In this document: piece after piece, positions 62,302-64,000 of the stretch
Layout of the letters: the number at the start of each line of letters is the position of its first letter
How positions within the stretch are numbered: position 1 is the first letter of the stretch
Assembly (NCBI GenBank): GCA_945861965.1
Contig: CAMAWM010000009.1
Location: 1-64,000, forward strand
Length of the DNA stretch: 64,000 nt
Direction of reading: 5' to 3'
Source: Chitinophaga pinensis
GTDB lineage: Bacteria > Bacteroidota > Bacteroidia > UKL13-3
Program-made: the position numbers and the translations under genes
Notes under the pieces: generated by a model
What the model saw: the letters and a program-made list of their open reading frames with translations, nothing else
Databases searched by the model: none
What the model was told of the DNA's origin: nothing

Positions 62302-62345
62302 TAAAAAAAGCCTCGCCATTAATTTGACGAGGTTTTTTTGTTTTT
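62302..62345 (+). terminator. Intrinsic terminator of the histone-like gene
   Basis: Stem around CCTCG (62311-62315) and CGAGG (62328-62332), extended by an A-run pairing a T-run, followed by TTTTTTT. It shares its CCTCG/CGAGG core with the terminators at 32.46 and 33.22 kb. Confidence 0.8.
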
Positions 62346-62396
62346 AAACTAAAACTGCTTTTTATTTTTATCAATAATTAAAACAATTATTGAAGT

Positions 62397-63182
62397 TCAT
62401 TTTAGATAATTCTTCAACAAAATATATTCTTCTTCGTATTTCTTTCCTGCTTTCCCGCCTAAACTTTTCCATTCGTCTAACATTTTATCGTAGCGTTTTT
62501 CTGGCGATGGATGAGTACTTAAAAACTCAAGCAATTCTTCTGCGTTTTTTTCAGATTCTAATTTCTTAAAAAAACCATTTGCTTCTCGCGCATCGAAATC
62601 GGTATTATATAAATAATTAATAGAAAGTTTATCCGCTTCTTCTTCGTTGTTGCGACTAAATTTTAATCCAACAAGATTCTGAGCAATACTTATTAATTGA
62701 TTGTTATCGCTTCCAAAAACTATAGATAGCAGAACACTTAAACCTAGTTGACTTGTTATGTTATCAATCGCATGTCGATTATCTGCATGTGCAATTTCGT
62801 GGCCAAGTACGCCTGCTAATTGCGCTTCGTTATCTAAGTATTTTATTAATCCTGTATAAACAAAAATATATCCTCCAGGCAAACAGAATGCATTTAAAGT
62901 TGAATCGTCATCAATTATTTTCAACTCCCAAACAAAATTGTCTTTGTTTTTTATTTTACCAGAATTTAAAATTTTATTCTTGATGGAATTTATAATTCTA
63001 TAAACATCTTGATGTTTTGTTTCGGATAAAATTTTATTGCTCAAGCCATTTTCATATTGAGTAGATGCTTGCTCGCCAAGCATTTTGTCAATATCTGTAC
63101 TTATAAATTTTTTCAACCCTTCATCACCACAAGATGAAAAAACGAAAATCAAAAAAATAAACAGGAGAAACTTTCTTGCCAT
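62397..63182 (-). CDS. M48 family metallopeptidase lipoprotein
   Basis: A 261-aa zinc peptidase of the M48 (HtpX/Ste24/BepA-like) family. Signal and lipobox: MARKFLLFIFLIFVFSSC (C18). The active site VLGHEIAHADNRHA (HExxH) lies in the middle, followed by the third-ligand region NNEEEADKLSINYLYN and the FFKKLESEKNAEELLEFLSTHPSPEKRYDKM tail typical of the BepA/YfgC-like periplasmic peptidases. It probably acts in the periplasm on outer-membrane proteins. The ATG at 63182 is preferred to an in-frame TTG at 63188. 51 bases downstream of the M13 peptidase gene. Confidence 0.9.
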   Translation of the reverse strand: MARKFLLFIFLIFVFSSCGDEGLKKFISTDIDKMLGEQASTQYENGLSNKILSETKHQDVYRIINSIKNKILNSGKIKNKDNFVWELKIIDDDSTLNAFCLPGGYIFVYTGLIKYLDNEAQLAGVLGHEIAHADNRHAIDNITSQLGLSVLLSIVFGSDNNQLISIAQNLVGLKFSRNNEEEADKLSINYLYNTDFDAREANGFFKKLESEKNAEELLEFLSTHPSPEKRYDKMLDEWKSLGGKAGKKYEEEYILLKNYLK

Positions 63183-63233
63183 AAACAAAAATCAAATAAA
63201 AAAAATACTGGATTTAAAAAGCAAAATCAAATA

Positions 63234-64000
63234 CTACCAAATATAAACTCTTTCGTTTTCGTTTTTAAACATAGCTTGATTTTCTTTCACATTAAATGCA
63301 TCGTAAAATGCGGGCATATTTGGCAAAACCCCGTTCACTCTATATTCGCCAGGCGAGTGCGTGTCTGTCAATACAAGTTGACGCATTGCTTCAGTTCTAA
63401 TATTATTTTTCCAAATCTGCGCAAAGGCGATAAAAAATCTTTGGTTAGGAGTGAAGCCATCTTTAACAATATTATCAGATGGGTTTTGAATTAAATAAAT
63501 TTGAAAAGCATCGTATGCAATATTTAAACCACCTAAATCTGCAATATTTTCTCCCATCGTAAGTTGTCCGTTTATATATAAACTGTCACCTACTTTATAC
63601 CTTCCGTATTGCGCTCCTAATTTTTTAGTGTGCATAGTAAACATATTTCTATCTTGTGCATTCCACCAACTATTTAGATTTCCATTTGCATCGTATTTAC
63701 TTCCTTGATCATCGAATCCATGTGTTATTTCATGACCAATAACTGCTCCGATAGCACCATAATTTGCTGCTGCATCCGCATTTTCATCAAAAAACGGAGC
63801 TTGTAATATTGCTGCAGGAAAAACTATTTCATTATTAACTGGATTGTAATATGCATTGACAGTTTGAGGAAGCATATGCCATTCGTTTTTATCAACTGAC
63901 TTTCCCATTTTTTCAATCATTTCGTTGTAATCAAATTCATTTGATCGTAAATGATTTTGCAAATAGCTGTCGCTTTTAATTTCTAATTTCACAAAATTTT
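63234..64000 (-). CDS. M13 family metallopeptidase (neprilysin/PepO-like), C-terminal part; runs off the window
   Basis: The visible ~255 residues are the C-terminal part of a zinc endopeptidase of the M13 family (full length normally ~650-700 aa). Motifs: VNAYYNPVNNEIVFPAAILQAPFF, the active site IGHEITHGFDDQGSKYDANGN (HExxH), the third ligand and second motif ENIADLGGLNIAYDAF, and a short C-terminus ending VYIW. The reading frame remains open to the end of the window, so the N-terminus lies beyond 64000; an internal GTG at 63992 is not the start. Members cleave small peptides outside the cytoplasm. M48 peptidase gene follows it. Confidence 0.93.
   Translation of the reverse strand, partial: NFVKLEIKSDSYLQNHLRSNEFDYNEMIEKMGKSVDKNEWHMLPQTVNAYYNPVNNEIVFPAAILQAPFFDENADAAANYGAIGAVIGHEITHGFDDQGSKYDANGNLNSWWNAQDRNMFTMHTKKLGAQYGRYKVGDSLYINGQLTMGENIADLGGLNIAYDAFQIYLIQNPSDNIVKDGFTPNQRFFIAFAQIWKNNIRTEAMRQLVLTDTHSPGEYRVNGVLPNMPAFYDAFNVKENQAMFKNENERVYIW

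Noticed and set aside
62110..62319. 69-codon minus-strand frame rich in F and S
   Set aside because: It is the reverse complement of the Ala/Lys-rich histone-like gene; low-complexity mirror.
1..64000. CRISPR array, prophage or plasmid region
   Set aside because: No regular spaced repeats, Cas, phage structural or replication-initiator genes found by reading the window.

Overview
The window is a chromosomal segment of an AT-rich (roughly one third G+C by eye) member of the Bacteroidota. The evidence is a type IX secretion cargo protein with a gliding-motility-type C-terminal domain, a second cargo protein with a Por-type tail, promoters of the Bacteroidota form TAnnTTTG, lipoboxes ending in S/N-C, short-LID adenylate kinase, DUF4294/DUF4296/DUF4835 families, and the small Bacteroidota omega subunit. 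The order cannot be fixed from the sequence. Almost everything is housekeeping. There is no prophage, CRISPR array, plasmid gene set or intact insertion sequence.

Layout. 0.1-13 kb: a 1263-residue PKD-repeat secreted protein, then tsaD (-), tamB (+), murI (+) and uvrA (-). 13-19.5 kb: a sigma-70 family factor, a DUF4294 protein, a NamZ-like (DUF1343) hydrolase, an FtsX/LolCE-type permease, two glycosyltransferases, and bamD-rpoZ. 20-28 kb: a pRiA4b ORF-3-like protein, a DnaQ-type exonuclease, an MFS transporter, L-2-hydroxyglutarate dehydrogenase, a thioesterase, a YihY protein and dihydroorotase. 28-35 kb: ychF, glmM, a GT4 glycosyltransferase, dapD, a lipoprotein, tRNA-Arg(TCT) and dnaG. 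35-45 kb: a saccharopine-dehydrogenase-like enzyme, a TPR lipoprotein, ccmB, lipA, an OsmC protein, a THUMP-like methyltransferase, a cobalamin adenosyltransferase and uvrB. 45-54 kb: serC-serA, accA, tRNA-Asp and tRNA-Arg(ACG), coaBC-DUF4835, and a T9SS type A protein. 54-64 kb: mnmH-yggS, a two-gene surface operon in which both genes are frameshifted, obgE, a four-helix-bundle (S23-type) gene, adk, tsaE, cinA, a tiny histone-H1-like gene, an M48 peptidase and the C-terminal part of an M13 peptidase that runs off the right edge.

The genes serve translation and tRNA modification (tsaD, tsaE, mnmH, ychF, obgE), DNA repair and replication (uvrA, uvrB, dnaG, exonuclease), envelope building (murI, glmM, dapD, bamD, tamB, glycosyltransferases), cofactor and amino-acid synthesis (coaBC, lipA, serCA, cobalamin adenosylation), and surface proteins.

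The most noteworthy points are: (1) two adjacent surface-protein genes at 56.3-57.7 kb, each broken by a single-base frameshift; (2) an S23-type four-helix-bundle gene flanked by imperfect inverted repeats and sitting between adk and obgE; (3) a 53-codon Ala/Lys-rich histone-like gene with its own promoter and terminator, and a 27-codon lipoprotein, both easily missed; (4) promoters so close to start codons that several mRNAs look nearly leaderless; (5) seven tail-to-tail gene pairs whose stop codons overlap or lie at most 6 bases apart. I see no clear large undescribed multi-gene system; the S23 unit and the frameshifted operon are the best leads.
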